From positions 1 to 34,467 of the forward strand of contig CADBSB010000052.1 in assembly GCA_902797235.1 (NCBI GenBank): a DNA stretch of 34,467 nt. Reading direction: 5' to 3'. The DNA comes from an uncultured Ruminococcus sp. (GTDB taxonomy: Bacteria; Bacillota; Clostridia; Oscillospirales; CAG-272). Positions 1 through 8,723 of this stretch are shown piece by piece. The stretch's first letter is position 1, and every line of letters begins with the position of its first letter. The position numbers and the translations under genes are program-made. Under the pieces are notes generated by a model, which worked only from the letters and a program-made list of their open reading frames with translations, ran no database searches and had not been told where the DNA came from.

Positions 1-1096
1 TGCGGCGCAAAAGGCTCGTATTTTCTCTGTAATACACGCTGCTGTTGTGCATTAAGCACTCTCTGTAAATATTTTCAGCTTCCTCGTCGTTTATAACGCC
101 CTCATTATAAGCGGTTTCCGCGCCGTAATATATATCGTCGCCCGATACTACTATAATTTTTTCATCGGGAACTCCCATCCCGTAGTCGTAGACGAGTATC
201 GGATAGCCGCCGGCTGTATCGTAATCCTGGGGTTCGGGATATATACGGTTCACGTTATTGAGCCTTGCCGCGTATTTATCGTCGGAAAGCTTTACGCAAA
301 TTTTGATGTTATAACCGGGATTTATACCTTTATTAAGGAAATCGTCAAATATGCTTTTCAGCGTTGCCGCTTTTTCTTTATCCGTGATTTTTTCCGTATC
401 ATCAAATATCAGACCGTAATCGTCGGGAATTATTACACTCGTTTCCGCGCCGTTGTCCGTTTCGTCGTTTTTGAAATAAACGTTTAAAAATTCATTATAC
501 GCGTCATAAATCTCTTTTAATTCATCGTCGGATATCAGTTTTCTGTTGTTATATGCGTCCCAAATATAATATTCCCCGCCGTCTATGTGATCGATATACA
601 TCAGACCGTATCCGTACGGATAATAAAACTGATAACCGCTGATCTCGCATCCGTCGGGACCGGCTGGATAATCACGTCCGTACTCCATCGCCTGCATGAC
701 GTAATCGGTGCCGACGCGCATACAGAAGTATATGTGCCTTAAATCGTCACGGTAAATCGAGGTTTTGTCCCTTGCGTAAAATACGCGGTTGTCGTCGCTT
801 CTTTCGGATAAGCATATTTCGGCGGCGGCAGCTATTGACAGTGCGGCGGCGGGATCGGGATCAGTTTGATTACCCGCCGCGGTGTCCGCGGGACTGATTT
901 TTGTTATCACGTTTTTATACGATATGACCCATACCGCGCCGATCACCGCAACGGCAAAGACCGCCGCGGCGACGCTTTTAATAATATTAAAAACTCTTTT
1001 TTTATCCTCTTTATTATCTTTAAGCCTTTTTTCGGCGGAGACAATAAATTTTTCATCAATTCCGCCGATGGCGTACAAAAGCTGACGGCTATTCAT
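1..1096 (-). CDS. Membrane protein, probable anti-sigma partner of the ECF sigma factor (partial, runs off left edge)
   Basis: Translating the minus strand from the ATG at 1096 gives an uninterrupted frame to base 1, so 365 residues are visible and the C-terminus lies outside the window. The first ~35 residues are charged and cytoplasm-like. One hydrophobic segment follows (about residues 37-60, VFNIIKSVAAAVFAVAVIGA...), then an acidic, aromatic-rich extracellular part that I do not recognise. The start overlaps the sigma gene's stop (ATGA at 1093-1096), and a GGAGGG ribosome site lies inside the end of that gene, so translation is probably coupled. A sigma factor followed by a single-pass membrane protein is the usual sigma/anti-sigma arrangement. 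The anti-sigma role is inferred from this context and topology, not from a recognised domain. Confidence 0.7.
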   Translation of the reverse strand, partial: MNSRQLLYAIGGIDEKFIVSAEKRLKDNKEDKKRVFNIIKSVAAAVFAVAVIGAVWVISYKNVITKISPADTAAGNQTDPDPAAALSIAAAAEICLSERSDDNRVFYARDKTSIYRDDLRHIYFCMRVGTDYVMQAMEYGRDYPAGPDGCEISGYQFYYPYGYGLMYIDHIDGGEYYIWDAYNNRKLISDDELKEIYDAYNEFLNVYFKNDETDNGAETSVIIPDDYGLIFDDTEKITDKEKAATLKSIFDDFLNKGINPGYNIKICVKLSDDKYAARLNNVNRIYPEPQDYDTAGGYPILVYDYGMGVPDEKIIVVSGDDIYYGAETAYNEGVINDEEAENIYRECLMHNSSVYYRENTSLLRR

Positions 1097-1647
1097 AACA
1101 ATCCCTCCTTTGACAAGTATTCTTTAAGTTTTTTGCGTACGTTTGACAGTATGGCGCGCACGTTGTTTTCCTCGTATCCCGTCGCGTCCGATATGCGGCT
1201 ATAGCCGTATCCGTGATAATAGCGCAGAACGAAAATATCGCGCTGTAATTTCGGCAGCTTTTTAAGAAAGCCGTTTATCGCGGAAACCGTTTCCGATTCT
1301 ATGTACTTTTCCTCAGCGGACCGATCGGACAGACATTCGTCAAGCTCCTCGAGCAACAGCGTCCCTTCACCGCCGCCGCGTTTTTCCGCCGTGTCCTTAC
1401 GCAGTCTGCTGACCGATATGTTCCGTACTATACGGCATAAAAACGCGCCGAGCGAGCGCGGCTTTTCCGGCGGGATCCTGTTCCACGCCGCAAGATACGC
1501 GTCGGAAACGCATTCCTCCGCGTCCCGACTGTCGCCCAAAACGCGCATGGATACGGACCTGCATAGCTCTCCGTACTTGTCCGCCGCCTCCTTCAAAGCG
1601 CGCTCGTCGCGCTTGAAGAACAGCGCTATGATCTCATTATCGTGCAA
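1093..1647 (-). CDS. ECF-type RNA polymerase sigma factor
   Basis: This 184-residue sigma-70 family protein directs RNA polymerase to a small regulon, usually for an envelope stress or a signal sensed by its membrane partner. Region 2 is visible in the first ~80 residues (LGDSRDAEECVSDAYLAAW and a following FLCRIVRNISVSRLRK). Region 4 lies near the C-terminus (LPKLQRDIFVLRYYHGYGYS, then an HTH ending VRAILSNVRKKLKEYL). I chose the TTG at 1647: a GGGAGGTGA ribosome site sits 8 bases before it, and relatives typically begin with a short M-x-D-N/R-E-I-I stretch. A GTG at 1656 would overlap that ribosome site. The gene overlaps the downstream membrane protein by 4 bases. The target promoters cannot be read from this window. 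Confidence 0.9.
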   Translation of the reverse strand: MHDNEIIALFFKRDERALKEAADKYGELCRSVSMRVLGDSRDAEECVSDAYLAAWNRIPPEKPRSLGAFLCRIVRNISVSRLRKDTAEKRGGGEGTLLLEELDECLSDRSAEEKYIESETVSAINGFLKKLPKLQRDIFVLRYYHGYGYSRISDATGYEENNVRAILSNVRKKLKEYLSKEGLL

Positions 1648-1726
1648 TACCGTCACCTCCCTTGCCTCTCACTTATACTGTCGCAAAAAACTTAAAAAAC
1701 GCAAAACAAAAAAAAGAATTTTTAAT

Positions 1727-1802
1727 GCCCGCAGGGCAATTCATGAGCCGTAAGGCTCAATTCATGTCGACAGACAATTCATGCGTCAACGGCGCAATTC
1801 AT
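1727..1802. repeat. Tandem array of short stem-loops separated by constant AATTCAT
   Basis: The heptamer AATTCAT occurs four times (1738-1744, 1759-1765, 1776-1782, 1796-1802). Between and beside the copies lie different small inverted repeats: GCCC/GGGC (1727-1737), GAGCC/GGCTC (1745-1758), TGTC/GACA (1765-1776) and GCGTC/GGCGC with one wobble pair (1783-1795). The stem sequence changes from unit to unit but stays self-complementary. The array lies in the 183-base gap between the hydrolase and the sigma gene, and a larger hairpin at 1805-1830 continues it. I recall similar arrays in gut Clostridia, but this is from memory and unchecked. Confidence 0.75.
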
Positions 1803-1804
1803 AA

Positions 1805-1830
1805 CGGGCTGCCGCATAAACGACAGCCCG
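1805..1830 (-). terminator. Hairpin downstream of the glycoside hydrolase gene
   Basis: CGGGCTG at 1805-1811 pairs perfectly with CAGCCCG at 1824-1830 around a 12-base loop, just after the hydrolase stop codon on the minus strand. No clean U-run follows, so it may stabilise the transcript end or work together with the adjacent stem-loop array instead of being a classical intrinsic terminator. Confidence 0.5.
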
Positions 1831-1839
1831 TATATTGTC

Positions 1840-4800
1840 TTATTTTACTATCTTTACGGTCAGAGCGCCTAAATGTTCGGGTATAAGGTTATAGTCGTCC
1901 GTCCAGCTGTCGCCGCCGGTGACGAAATGATCGGGACCGTAGGCGCCGTGGAACAGGGGAACGAGGTGAAGCGGTCCGAACGTGTTTCTGCGCGTGCCGA
2001 CGAGCGTGACGTTTATATCCTTGCCCGCCTTTACCTCATCCGTTATATTCGCCTCGTACGGCTCCCACGCGAGGACCTTGCCGCCGACGCGGACAGTACC
2101 GCCCTCATACTTATCGGCTTTGAGGATGACCCTCTCGCCGTCTTTCGGCATATCGAATTTTCCGTTCGGTACGGTGTACGTCACGCAGCCGGTGTAAAAC
2201 GGCATACTGTAATCATACATATCTGAAAATCCGATCTTGCCGGGCAGGGAAGTGAGCGTTCTTTTATGTCCGTCAAGCTTCACACCGAAATCACCGATAA
2301 GATAAAGCGCCTCGATGTTCGTCGTCCTCATGAACGCGACCTTGATGTTGACCTTGTTTTCGCCGATTTTCAGCGCCGTTTTCGGAACGGGCATTTTCTT
2401 CAAGCAGTTGTCTATATAAAAGTCGTTTTCATCGGGGCAGGTGAGCGTCACGCCGTTTATCGAGTAGGCATTGAACTCGGGGCGTTCGCCGCACAAGAAC
2501 ACGTCGCCCTCCGGCATTTTTTCAACGTTGAACGTATATTCAAGCTCTATATCGCCGTATATCTTCTTATCGTTCAGCTTTGAATACCACGGCTGCAGCA
2601 TTCCGCCGCCGCGGTGCTCGATGCCGAAGTGGTCGCGCACCTTCCGGTCGATTTTCAGCGCCTCATCCTCCTCCGAATACTCGCCGTTATCCGCCTTGAA
2701 TCTCGCAAAGTCGAGAACGCATACCTGCGGCTCGTCGCACTTGTATTCAAACTCGCCGTCTATATTATATTCCTTAATTGTCGTTATATCTTTCGGCGCC
2801 TCGAGCTTTTCGCCGTCTTTGCTGAACACTACCATGGCAGATCCCGCCGCTTCAAGCTCAAGTTCAAACATAACGCCGCGGTACGTTTTTTCATACGGTA
2901 TGCTGTAACGTTTTCCCGTTTCAAGTGACCAAAGCTCGGGCTCGTAGCAGTCTTTCATACTTTGGCAGTTATCCTGTATATCCATACAGATTTGGAGAGT
3001 TCCGGTAGCTTTTTCGCGGTCGGTATTAAGAAACGCGGCGATATAAATATCGGCGTCATCATCGTAACGCGCCTGAACGAATACGTCGCCGCAGTTTTCA
3101 CCGTCTCCATCTGCAACGAATATTGAATGTATCTCGTGCTTGCCGTTTGGCTTGCACGTCATCTGCACGTTATCAACGACGCTTTCCTCATCAAACGGTA
3201 TTCTTACACACTCCGCCGCCAGCTTTTCCGGTTCGTCCGATAAAACCGCGTCAACGTATTTCGGCGTATCTCCGACGAATACGACCTTGCCGCCCGCGTC
3301 CTTGAATTCCTTTAATATCTTCATCGTCGTCGGTCTTATCGTCAGCATTCCCGCCACTATAACGGTCTTGTACGACGCCTCGCCTACGTGTAATATCGCT
3401 CCGTCGGCTGTCTTTTCGACGGACGTGCGCGGTATCATCATCTGCTCCTCGCCGTAGTCGAAATCTATGTGGTTGTGTATTAAAATATTGAACAGCTTCT
3501 GATACGCGCCCTCGGTCTCATGCGCCAAAGGCGACACGGGCGAGATCCACTGCGCCCAGCCGAGGTACGTTCTGCACCAGATGCTCTCGATCGGGTTTAT
3601 AACGAGCACGTCGCAGAGCGGCTTACCCTGCTGCATCATAAGACCGAAGCGGGCGAAATATGTTTCAACGAAAGAATAGTCCTTATACCACGGGGACTGA
3701 TGAAGAATGCTCGCCGGATAGTCGCGTTTTGATTCGCCCTCCATGGTGTACCAGGAGAGGTGCTGACAGCGCAGATTTATGCCTAAAAGCGCCTGCCAGT
3801 CGCCGACGGTCTTGTGCGAGCGGAGATTGAACTGCCAGCCCGTGCAGCCGTACAATTCGGATAAAAGCCACTTTTTGCCGAGCTGACGCGCGGCGGAGGA
3901 TAACTGCTTTACGACCCAGTAACAGCGGTTGCCCTCGGTCAAAAGGTCTATTCCGGGGTAGCCCATAAATTCATAATTTCGCATGAGAGATCCGTTCGGA
4001 ACGGTCTGATTGGTGAGGCAGTCCTCGTGCAGTACGTGACCGGTGAAGATCATGTTGTTTGATTCGCACCAGTCGTTTATCCTCTTCATAAAACGCTCGA
4101 CGAAAAGGTTGCACGCAAGGTCAAAATAATTGAGCTTTACCGGACTTACCGGGTCGCCGTTTTTCTGATAAAACAGCTCCGGCAATAGCGGGAACAGATC
4201 GTAGCCGTAGCGCGCCTTGAATTGCTCGAAAAGGTCGTCCGTGTACGCCGTGGCGCAGGATATAACGCCGTCTTTTTCGGCTTTATTGTCCATCGCGTGG
4301 CCTCTGTGCGGCTCGTCCGTGAAGATGCCTTTTATACTTTTTCCGAGGCGGTCGCCGCAGTGTTTTTTGTACTCCTCATGCGTCATTTCTATGAATTTGT
4401 CAACGGCTTTTACGCTCATCGTGTCGATGTACGTCGTGCCGTTGAAGCCGCTGTTCGGTTTGTCCGGGATTATGCGGAATTGCAGTATTTTCCTGTCTTT
4501 TACGCCTTTTACGTCCTCCGGCTTTATCAGCTCGTAGTCGCCGAGTTTAAGCCCGTCAAGCAGGGCGGAGAAGACGCAAAGCTCGTCGTCTTCATGTTCG
4601 TATTTTTCGGGCGTCGTCTCAAAAATATAAAGCGATTTCATCCTGTACTGCGGGTCTACCGTGACCTTGCCGCCCGCGCTTCCCGAGGGCCAGCGGTCCT
4701 CGTCGTAAAGCCAGGATTCCATGCCGACAGCTTCGCCGTGGTCGGCTGTTTTATTTATGAGATCGAACCATTCATCGCCTAAATATTCGGTTATAAGTCC

Positions 4801-4965
4801 GGCGCGGCTGTGCATGAAATAGCCGCCGAGACCCATCTCCTTCATAATGTCGACCTGACGCTGTAATTCCTTTTCTTCAAGTTCTCCGTTCCAGCTCCAG
4901 AACGGCTTGCCGCGGTATTCGTTGCCGGGCGCCTCAAACGTTTTTATAAGGTCTTTTTTATTCAT
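1840..4965 (-). CDS. Large cytoplasmic glycoside hydrolase, GH106-like (alpha-L-rhamnosidase-related)
   Basis: This 1041-residue protein opens with the pattern FWSWNGELEEKELQRQ...MGLGGYFMHSRAG and then WLYDEDRWPSGSAGG, which I associate with a family of GH106-related glycosyl hydrolases (TIM barrel followed by beta-sandwich modules). Candidate catalytic carboxylates are in FTDEPHRG (about residue 215) and WLLSELYG (about residue 365), the usual acid/base and nucleophile positions of such barrels. The C-terminal third is rich in beta strands and looks like a carbohydrate-binding or jelly-roll region. There is no signal peptide, so it should act on imported oligosaccharides in the cytoplasm. 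The start is supported by GAAAGGA upstream. It lies downstream of a sugar-type binding lipoprotein on the same strand, with a terminator between. The substrate is not readable; rhamnosides or similar plant glycans are an inference. Confidence 0.75.
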   Translation of the reverse strand: MNKKDLIKTFEAPGNEYRGKPFWSWNGELEEKELQRQVDIMKEMGLGGYFMHSRAGLITEYLGDEWFDLINKTADHGEAVGMESWLYDEDRWPSGSAGGKVTVDPQYRMKSLYIFETTPEKYEHEDDELCVFSALLDGLKLGDYELIKPEDVKGVKDRKILQFRIIPDKPNSGFNGTTYIDTMSVKAVDKFIEMTHEEYKKHCGDRLGKSIKGIFTDEPHRGHAMDNKAEKDGVISCATAYTDDLFEQFKARYGYDLFPLLPELFYQKNGDPVSPVKLNYFDLACNLFVERFMKRINDWCESNNMIFTGHVLHEDCLTNQTVPNGSLMRNYEFMGYPGIDLLTEGNRCYWVVKQLSSAARQLGKKWLLSELYGCTGWQFNLRSHKTVGDWQALLGINLRCQHLSWYTMEGESKRDYPASILHQSPWYKDYSFVETYFARFGLMMQQGKPLCDVLVINPIESIWCRTYLGWAQWISPVSPLAHETEGAYQKLFNILIHNHIDFDYGEEQMMIPRTSVEKTADGAILHVGEASYKTVIVAGMLTIRPTTMKILKEFKDAGGKVVFVGDTPKYVDAVLSDEPEKLAAECVRIPFDEESVVDNVQMTCKPNGKHEIHSIFVADGDGENCGDVFVQARYDDDADIYIAAFLNTDREKATGTLQICMDIQDNCQSMKDCYEPELWSLETGKRYSIPYEKTYRGVMFELELEAAGSAMVVFSKDGEKLEAPKDITTIKEYNIDGEFEYKCDEPQVCVLDFARFKADNGEYSEEDEALKIDRKVRDHFGIEHRGGGMLQPWYSKLNDKKIYGDIELEYTFNVEKMPEGDVFLCGERPEFNAYSINGVTLTCPDENDFYIDNCLKKMPVPKTALKIGENKVNIKVAFMRTTNIEALYLIGDFGVKLDGHKRTLTSLPGKIGFSDMYDYSMPFYTGCVTYTVPNGKFDMPKDGERVILKADKYEGGTVRVGGKVLAWEPYEANITDEVKAGKDINVTLVGTRRNTFGPLHLVPLFHGAYGPDHFVTGGDSWTDDYNLIPEHLGALTVKIVK

Positions 4966-4988
4966 TTTGTTTTTCCTTTCAAATCAGA

Positions 4989-5030
4989 TAAAAATCCCGC
5001 TGCCCCCGATTTTCGGCGGAGGCAACGGGG
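4989..5030 (-). terminator. Intrinsic terminator between binding-protein and hydrolase genes
   Basis: On the minus strand, CCCGTTGCC (5029-5021) pairs with GGCAGCGGG (5004-4996), with one G-T wobble, and is followed by ATTTTTAT. It starts within ten bases of the binding-protein stop and 25 bases before the hydrolase ATG. The hydrolase is therefore probably made mainly by partial read-through, giving much more binding protein than enzyme. Confidence 0.8.
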
Positions 5031-5035
5031 TTAGA

Positions 5036-6556
5036 TCATTTCAGTTTTTCAAAATCCTCAACAAGCTTTGTCAAAGCCTTGTTTATGCGGTTGGTGTTCT
5101 TCTTCGTGGTGGAGGCTATGTCGTTCGTGCCTTTCTTTACCATTGAACGCATCGCGGTGTAAAGACCGGCGACGGCGTTTTCCTCAGCCATATAGCCTAT
5201 GTCGCAGGTGCGGTTCGCGAAGATTATCGGAAGCATATCGTAAGATTCCGCGTCGCGCGCGCCCTTTGTTTTAAGCGATTTTTCGTAATACGCGGGCGTT
5301 AAAATGTTCTTGCCCTCGACCGCCAGCGCCTGCATCATCATACCGGCGCGTTCAAGCTTTTCCGTATCGTTTTTGAGGTTTGCCGTGATCATCGCGCAAA
5401 GCGTTACCGCGGCGACGGAGTGTGTGGTGTACTCTTTCTGAGATTCATCGAATTTCGGACACGGGATTATACCGTAGTCCGTCTCCATCTCACGCAGTCT
5501 TATCGCGCACTGCATGACCTCGGAGTAGAACAGAGCCCTGTCCTCCTCGAACATCGCCTGAGCGAGCAGGTGGACGGAGGGGTTGACGTTCGCAAAGTCG
5601 TGGCAGTCGAACGTGACCTTGTTTTTTGCAAAATATATGCTTATTATCTTGTCGATTATCGCGGAGTTGCGCTCGTTGTTGAAATCAAGATACGGGATAT
5701 CCGCGTTGTCCTTTTTTATTATCCTGCCGTCCGCGGCGTAGAAAAGGCCCTGAATGAAGTCGACTGTCGTCGCTATGCCGAATTTGTCCTTTTCATCGGC
5801 TTTCGCGTCGTTGTTTACGTCCTCGTAAAAGTCCTTTGCAAGCTCGTACAACTTGTCAAACGTCCATTTGCCCTCTTTTACGAGAGAGTAAATATCGAGG
5901 TCAAGGTTGTTCGCCAGCTTTTTGTTGAACATCATGACCCACGTCGCGTCGTTGTCCATAGTCGTTATCTCGCCGGTGGCGAAGTAGTTCAGGCCGCCGA
6001 TGGACGACTGCTGCAAGTACGACTGATCCCACACGTCGCTTTTCAGATCGACGTACGGTATGCTGTCCATATTTATCAGATATCCGCTCTGCGCTAAGGT
6101 GTAGGCGTTGGACATGACCTGCATGACTATGTCGTACTCCTTGTCGCCCGAGGTTATGTCCTTTTTGACGAGGTTGCCTATCGTTCCGCGCGTCGCGTCC
6201 TCTATTACCGTTATATTTACGCCGAACTTGTCTTCAAGCAGCGTTTTTCTTTTGTAAACCGCGCTCACGACCGGATCGTCGCTGTCTTCCTCGGTGTAGA
6301 AATCCTTACATTCCCATTCGTTATCGTTCTTGCCGGGGCAGAGTATGACGAATTCGTCGCCGCCGTATTTCATCTGCGGAACGTAATACGTATCCTCCGG
6401 TTCCGTTTCCGCTTCCGTAACGGTATCGACCGTAGTGACTTCCTTAGTGTCCTTGCTGTCGGTATTTACCGGCGTACCGCTCTGACACGCAAAAAACACG
6501 GAGCCGCACGTTAAAACCGCAAGAAACAACGACAGTACTGAAAAAACTTTTTTCAT
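5036..6556 (-). CDS. Extracellular solute-binding lipoprotein, carbohydrate ABC transporter type
   Basis: This 506-residue protein begins with a lipoprotein signal peptide (MKKVFSVLSLFLAVLTCGSV) and a lipobox ending at Cys24, followed by a Ser/Thr/Glu-rich linker to about residue 58. The mature part has the features of large type-1 sugar-binding proteins: an early YGGDEFVIL strand, a DIVMQVMSNAYTLAQSGYL segment, W-T-F-D-K-L-YELAKDFYED, and an EF-hand-like DVNNDAKADEKDKFG stretch. It should bind a sugar or oligosaccharide outside the membrane and deliver it to ABC permeases. No permease or ATPase of that type is in the window, so its partners must be encoded elsewhere. Start: AAAGGA lies 9 bases upstream. 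A full consensus promoter precedes it, indicating strong vegetative expression. The ligand is unknown; the neighbouring glycoside hydrolase suggests a plant or mucin oligosaccharide. Confidence 0.85.
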   Translation of the reverse strand: MKKVFSVLSLFLAVLTCGSVFFACQSGTPVNTDSKDTKEVTTVDTVTEAETEPEDTYYVPQMKYGGDEFVILCPGKNDNEWECKDFYTEEDSDDPVVSAVYKRKTLLEDKFGVNITVIEDATRGTIGNLVKKDITSGDKEYDIVMQVMSNAYTLAQSGYLINMDSIPYVDLKSDVWDQSYLQQSSIGGLNYFATGEITTMDNDATWVMMFNKKLANNLDLDIYSLVKEGKWTFDKLYELAKDFYEDVNNDAKADEKDKFGIATTVDFIQGLFYAADGRIIKKDNADIPYLDFNNERNSAIIDKIISIYFAKNKVTFDCHDFANVNPSVHLLAQAMFEEDRALFYSEVMQCAIRLREMETDYGIIPCPKFDESQKEYTTHSVAAVTLCAMITANLKNDTEKLERAGMMMQALAVEGKNILTPAYYEKSLKTKGARDAESYDMLPIIFANRTCDIGYMAEENAVAGLYTAMRSMVKKGTNDIASTTKKNTNRINKALTKLVEDFEKLK

Positions 6557-6589
6557 TGTGAGATTATCCTTTCGCCTTATTTTTTAATG

Positions 6590-6618
6590 ATTATAACATG
6601 ATATATTATAAAAGTCAA
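6590..6618 (-). promoter_or_regulatory. Sigma-A promoter for the binding-protein gene
   Basis: On the minus strand, TTGACT (6618-6613) is followed by a 17-base spacer and TATAAT (6595-6590), with a TG one base before the -10 box. Spacing and boxes match the vegetative consensus almost exactly. The leader to the ATG is about 25-30 bases. Confidence 0.85.
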
Positions 6619-6675
6619 GGTTATTTTAAATATTATAAAATTTTTGTCTAACCCCTTTTTTTATTAACATTGTCG

Positions 6676-6684
6676 TGGTATAAT
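6676..6684 (+). promoter_or_regulatory. Extended -10 promoter for the topoisomerase operon
   Basis: TGG-TATAAT (TG at 6676-6677, TATAAT at 6679-6684) lies 38 bases before the parE-like ATG and is divergent to the binding-protein promoter. No good -35 box is seen; a T-run sits at about the right distance. AAAGGA at 6707-6712 is the ribosome site. Confidence 0.6.
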
Positions 6685-6722
6685 TAATACGGATAATTAT
6701 AACTTTAAAGGACGCGGAACAA

Positions 6723-8705
6723 ATGGCAAAGAAAACCATATCGAACGAAGACATCACACAGCTTAAAGGGCCGGACAGAATAAGGCTGCGCCCGGGCGTA
6801 ATGCTCGGCTCGGACGGCATAGACGCTGTTATACAGACGGTCTTTGAGATAGTCTCAAACTCCATAGACGAGGCGAGAGAGGGCTACGGCGACCTTATAA
6901 ACATAACTGTCTATAACGACGATTCCGTCGAGGTGGAGGATTTCGGCCGCGGCATCCCGCTCGATTTCAACAACAAGGAGCAAAGATATAACTGGGAGCT
7001 TATATTCTGTGAGCTTTACGCCGGCGGCAAATACAACAACAACTCCGAATCGGGCAACTATCAGTTCGCCATAGGTACGAACGGCTTGGGCGCCTGCTCG
7101 ACGCAGTATTCGAGCGAATATATGAACGTAAGATCGTACCGCGACGGATATATGTACGCCATAGATTTCAAGGCCGGCTACGCCGTGACGGAGCTATCCA
7201 AAACGGAGCTGTCGCGTAAGGAAAAGCGCACCGGCACGGTCATAAAATGGAAGCCGGACATAAAGGTCTTTACGGATATTAAGATACCGCGCGACGTGCT
7301 GTCCGATATTATCAGAAAACAGGCGATAGTCAACGCCGGGCTGAAATTCCACGTAAGGTATCAGAACGAGGACGGCGGCTTTGAAGTGCTCGACTATTTC
7401 TACGAGGAGGGCATAAAGGAATATCTTAAAGAGCTGGCGGGCGAAAGCATACTCACACAGCCCGTGTTCTGGCAGAGCGAGGGCGTCGGACGCGACAGAG
7501 AGGACAAGCCGGAATACAAGGTAAAATTCGAATTGACGTTCTGCTTCACAAAGGGCGTCGGCGAGCTTCAGTGCTTCCATAATTCGAGCTTCCTTGAAAA
7601 CGGCGGCTCGCCCGAAAAGGCGGTCCGCATGGCGTTCACCTCCGCGATAGACAAATACTCGAAGACGGTCGGAAAGGCAAAGGCGGATATGCGCATACCG
7701 TTTTCCGACATAGCCGATTCTCTCGTTATCGTCGTGAACAGCTTTTCAACGTACTGCTCGTACGAAAACCAGACGAAAAAGTCCATAAACAACAAATTTA
7801 TATACGAATTTTTAAACAACTACATCAAGCGCAATCTTGAAATATATTTCCTTGAAAAGCCGTCCGAGGCGGACGCCTTATACAAGCAGATAATCATAAA
7901 CAAAAAGAGCAGAGAAGCGGCTGAGGCGGCGAGAGCCAATATTGTAAAGGAGCTCGCGCCGGCGACCGCGGACATCACGAAGCGGGTCGAGAAATTCGTG
8001 CCGTGCCGCAGTCACGATCCGAGCGAATGCGAGATATTCATAGTGGAGGGCGATTCGGCTCTCGGCTCCTGCAAACTCGCGCGCGACCCGTATTTCCAGG
8101 CGGTCATGCCCGTCCGCGGCAAAACGCTGAACTGCCTGAAAAGCACGGACGCGAAGATACTTCAAAACCAGATTATAATGGACCTCGTAAAGGTCCTCGG
8201 CTGCGGTGCGGAGATAAAGGTCGGCAAAAAAGGCGAATCGGCGTTCAATATCACGAACCTCAAATTCCACAAAATAATAATCTGCACCGACGCGGACGTG
8301 GACGGCTTCCAGATAAGGACGCTGATACTCACCATGTTCTACCGTCTGCTGCCGACGCTTATATCCGAGGGCTATATCTACATCGCCGAATCGCCGCTTT
8401 ATGAGATAACGTGCGGCAAGGATACGTATTTTGCGTACGACGATAACGAAAAAGCGGAAATAATGAAAAAGCTGGAGGGCAAAAAGGTCACCATCCAGCG
8501 CAGCAAAGGCTTGGGCGAAAACGAGCCGGATATGATGAAGCTGACGACCATGTCGCCGCAGACGCGCAGGCTCATACGCGTACAGCCCTGCAACGCCGAG
8601 GAAACGTACGAAATGTTCGACACGCTGCTCGGCAACAACCTGGACGCAAGAAAAGAATTTATTTCGGCGCACAGCGAAGAGTATTATCAGGACGCCGATA
8701 TTTAA
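6723..8705 (+). CDS. parE: Type II DNA topoisomerase subunit B (topoisomerase IV ParE-like, diverged)
   Basis: The 660-residue protein is the ATPase and TOPRIM subunit of a type IIA topoisomerase. It hydrolyses ATP to drive strand passage and partners the subunit encoded 18 bases downstream. The GHKL ATPase site is seen as FEIVSNSIDEA with Glu42 and Asn46, DFGRGIPLD (about residues 77-85) and GTNGLGA (about 119-125). The TOPRIM domain has FIVEGDSALGS (about 438-448) and DADVDG (about 523-528), plus PVRGKTLN between them. Most family proteins have LEGLEAVRKRPGMYIG at the N-terminus; here it is replaced by a looser QLKGPDRIRLRPGVMLGS. The usual VDNSIDEA reads VSNSIDEA. It is therefore a diverged paralogue and probably not the cell's main gyrase. 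The ParE rather than GyrB name rests mainly on its partner lacking a GyrA box. Confidence 0.88.
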   Translation: MAKKTISNEDITQLKGPDRIRLRPGVMLGSDGIDAVIQTVFEIVSNSIDEAREGYGDLINITVYNDDSVEVEDFGRGIPLDFNNKEQRYNWELIFCELYAGGKYNNNSESGNYQFAIGTNGLGACSTQYSSEYMNVRSYRDGYMYAIDFKAGYAVTELSKTELSRKEKRTGTVIKWKPDIKVFTDIKIPRDVLSDIIRKQAIVNAGLKFHVRYQNEDGGFEVLDYFYEEGIKEYLKELAGESILTQPVFWQSEGVGRDREDKPEYKVKFELTFCFTKGVGELQCFHNSSFLENGGSPEKAVRMAFTSAIDKYSKTVGKAKADMRIPFSDIADSLVIVVNSFSTYCSYENQTKKSINNKFIYEFLNNYIKRNLEIYFLEKPSEADALYKQIIINKKSREAAEAARANIVKELAPATADITKRVEKFVPCRSHDPSECEIFIVEGDSALGSCKLARDPYFQAVMPVRGKTLNCLKSTDAKILQNQIIMDLVKVLGCGAEIKVGKKGESAFNITNLKFHKIIICTDADVDGFQIRTLILTMFYRLLPTLISEGYIYIAESPLYEITCGKDTYFAYDDNEKAEIMKKLEGKKVTIQRSKGLGENEPDMMKLTTMSPQTRRLIRVQPCNAEETYEMFDTLLGNNLDARKEFISAHSEEYYQDADI

Positions 8706-8723
8706 GGATGAGGACGATATAAC

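Noticed and set aside
1727..1830. CRISPR array
   Set aside because: The constant part is only 7 bases and the variable parts are 10-14 base palindromes; no repeat or spacer of CRISPR size and no cas gene is present.
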